A program made the translations under genes and the position numbers. From Hyperoodon ampullatus (lineage: Eukaryota > Chordata > Mammalia > Artiodactyla > Ziphiidae), in the NCBI GenBank assembly GCA_949752795.1, contig CATKHW010000366.1, forward strand, positions 1 through 64,000: DNA of 64,000 nt. The letters run 5' to 3'. The notes under the pieces were generated by a model that ran no database searches, had not been told where the DNA came from, and saw only the letters and a list, made by a program, of their open reading frames with translations. Of this stretch, positions 61,857 to 64,000 are shown piece after piece. Position 1 is the first letter of the stretch. Each line of letters starts with the position of its first letter.

Positions 61857-64000
61857 TCAGAATGCACCATGGCCCTTGTCATAATAATGCTCCATGACCC
61901 CTGTCATCAAAATGCTCCATTCCCTGGTTATCACAATGCTCCATGTCCCTTGTCATAACAATTCTCCACGTACTTGTCATCACAATGCTACATGACACTT
62001 CTCATCACAAAGTTACATGCTCGTTTCATCACAATTCTCCATGCACTTGTCATTGCAATGTTCCATGACCCCTGTCATAGCAAGCTCCAAGTGTTTGTCA
62101 TCACAATGCTTCACGACTTTATCATCAAAATTCTCAATGGCACTTTTCATCACAATGTTCCGTACCCTTGTCATCACAATGCTCCATTCCCTTGTCATCA
62201 CAATGCTCCATGACCCCTGTCATCACAATGCTCCCTGACACCTGTCATCACAATGCTTCATGCCCCTTGTCATTACAGTGCTCCATGATGCTCATCATCA
62301 CAATTACCCAAGGTCTTCTTATCACAATGCTCCACGGTTTTGCCATCACAATGCTCCATGCCCTGGTCATCTCAAAGCTCAATGTCCCTTGTCCTCACAA
62401 TTCTCCACGTCCTTGTCATCACAATGCTCCATGGCACTTCTCATCACAATGTTATATGCTCTTGTCATAACAATACTCCATGCACTTGTCATCGCAATGC
62501 TCCATGACCCCTGTCATAGGAAGCTCCATGCGCTTGTCATCACAATGTTTCACGACATGGACATTAAAATTATCAATGGCCCTTGTCATCTCAATGCTCC
62601 ATGCGCTTATCATCACAATGCTCCTTTACCTTTGTCACAACAATCCTCCATGACACTTGGCATCACAATGCTCCGTGCTATTGTCATCACAATGGAACAT
62701 GACATATGTCATCACAATGCTCCCTGACACCTGTCTTCACAATACTCCATGACCTTGTCATCACAATGCTCCATGCCCTTGTCATCACAATGTGCCATGC
62801 CCACTGTCATCAAAATAATCCATGAAACTTGTCAGACCAAAGCTCCATGCCACCTTTCATCACAATGCTCCATGAACCCTGTCATCACAATGCACCATGC
62901 CCATCATCATAATGCTTCATGCTCTTGTCATCACAATGAAATCAAAATGTTCCATGACCTCTGTCATCACAATGCTCCAAACCCTTGTGATCACAATGTT
63001 CCATAACACTTGTCATCACAATACCCCATGACGCTACTCATCACAATTATCCATGGACTTCTCATCACAATGCCCCATGACATTTGTCATCACAATGTGC
63101 AATACACATGTCATCACAATGCTCCCTGACTCTTGCCATCAGTATGCTCCCTGAACCCTTTCATGACAAGGCTCCATGCCTTTTTCATCACAATGATCCA
63201 TGCCATTTTCATCACAATGCTCCAAGACCCCTGTAATCAAAATGCTCCATGCCCTTGTCATCACAAAGTTCCATGATGCATGTCATCAGAATGCTCCATG
63301 GCCTTCTCATCACAATGCTCCATGCCCTTGTCATCACAATGCTCCAAGACCCCTGTAATCACAATGGTCCATGCCCCTTTTCATCAGAATGCTCCATGAG
63401 ACTTGTCATCACAAGGCTCCATGGTCTTCTCATCACAATGCTCCAGGACATTGTCATCAAAATGCCCCATTCCCTTATCATCACAATGCTCCATGACCCC
63501 TGTCATCACAATACTCCATGAACATTTTCAGCCCAATGCTCCATGACCTTCTCATCACAATGCTCCATGACCAATATCATCACAATTCTCCATGACCATA
63601 GTCATCACAACGCTCAATATCACCTGACAACACAATGATCCGGGACTCTTGTCATCACAGTGCTCCATTCCCTAGTCATCACAATGCTCCATGACCCTTG
63701 TCATCACAATACTCCATGAACATTTTCAGCCCAATGCTCCATGACACTTGTCATCACAATGATGCATGCCCTTGTCATCCCAATGCTCCATGACCCCTGT
63801 AATCACAATGCTCCGTGACGCTTGTCATCACAGTGATCCATGACACCTGTCATCACAATGCTCCATGCCTTTGTCAGCAAAATGCTACATGACCTTGTCA
63901 TTACAATGTTCTATGCACTTGTCATCACAATACTCCATTACCATTGCCATCACAATCCTCCATGAACCTTGGGATCACATTGCTCCATGCCCTTGTCATC
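61857..64000 (+). repeat. 24/25-bp minisatellite 2 (runs off the window)
   Basis: Opens with tcagaatgcaccatggccc, the same first copies as minisatellite 1, and stays alignable to it copy by copy for at least 1 kb. For example, the block with ctccatgatgctcatcatcac at 62280 corresponds to 28270, and the cccatcatcataatgcttc block at about 62895 to about 28893. Frames such as 62260-62727 mirror 28254-28721, reflecting DNA duplication rather than coding. Confidence 0.95.

Overview
This window is mammalian heterochromatin-like satellite DNA. I see no convincing intact protein-coding gene. About 46 kb consists of tandem copies of a unit of about 1,739 bp, and about 9 kb is a 24/25-bp minisatellite. 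Roughly 7 kb of non-satellite spacer carries L1 fragments, a broken antisense retroviral pol and a duplicated block of about 0.6 kb. About 60% of the 1.74-kb unit reads as an old antisense LINE-1 3' end (3' UTR plus the ORF2 C-terminal region). The L1 3' UTR type in the spacer is the one I associate with cetartiodactyls. An L1-derived satellite of about 1.75 kb is what is known as the common cetacean satellite (about 1.58 kb in delphinids), so I infer a whale or non-delphinid toothed whale. This is recognition from memory, not a database search.

Layout. 1-27874: array 1, 16 complete units (1,736-1,742 bp) and a 55-bp stub, increasingly divergent from about 19 kb on. 27875-34795: minisatellite 1, which replaces about 400 bp of a satellite unit. 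34796-39060: three more satellite units that become progressively older. 39060-45990: spacer with an L1 tail (39283-39480), an exon-like segment (39487-39908), an antisense gammaretrovirus-like pol remnant (41000-42035), a three-copy repeat of about 70 bp, duplicated block A (42644-43262), a 5'-truncated L1 (43545-44530), a short unique stretch with a CTCF-like motif (44747-44760), another L1 3' end (44895-45358) and duplicated block B (45374-45990). 45991-61856: array 2, a 165-bp partial unit, nine complete units and a 55-bp stub. 61857-64000: minisatellite 2, running off the window.

Three structural points stand out. First, every unit has a 74-bp inverted repeat just downstream of an octamer motif. 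It is perfect in five units, and two units carry matched changes in both arms, so the symmetry looks actively maintained by homogenisation or selection. Second, the cassette made of a divergent edge unit plus the minisatellite occurs twice, about 33.98 kb apart, with the same left junction, so minisatellite capture happened once and was then duplicated. Third, array 2 starts abruptly inside duplicated block B with fully homogenised units, whereas the right flank of minisatellite 1 decays gradually. This points to a recent rearrangement at about 45,990.

The many open frames of 60-160 codons recur once per repeat unit, or arise from the 24-bp (8-codon) periodicity of the minisatellite, and are not annotated as genes. 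All similarity statements are by eye, and copy numbers depend on the assembly being right in a repeat region.
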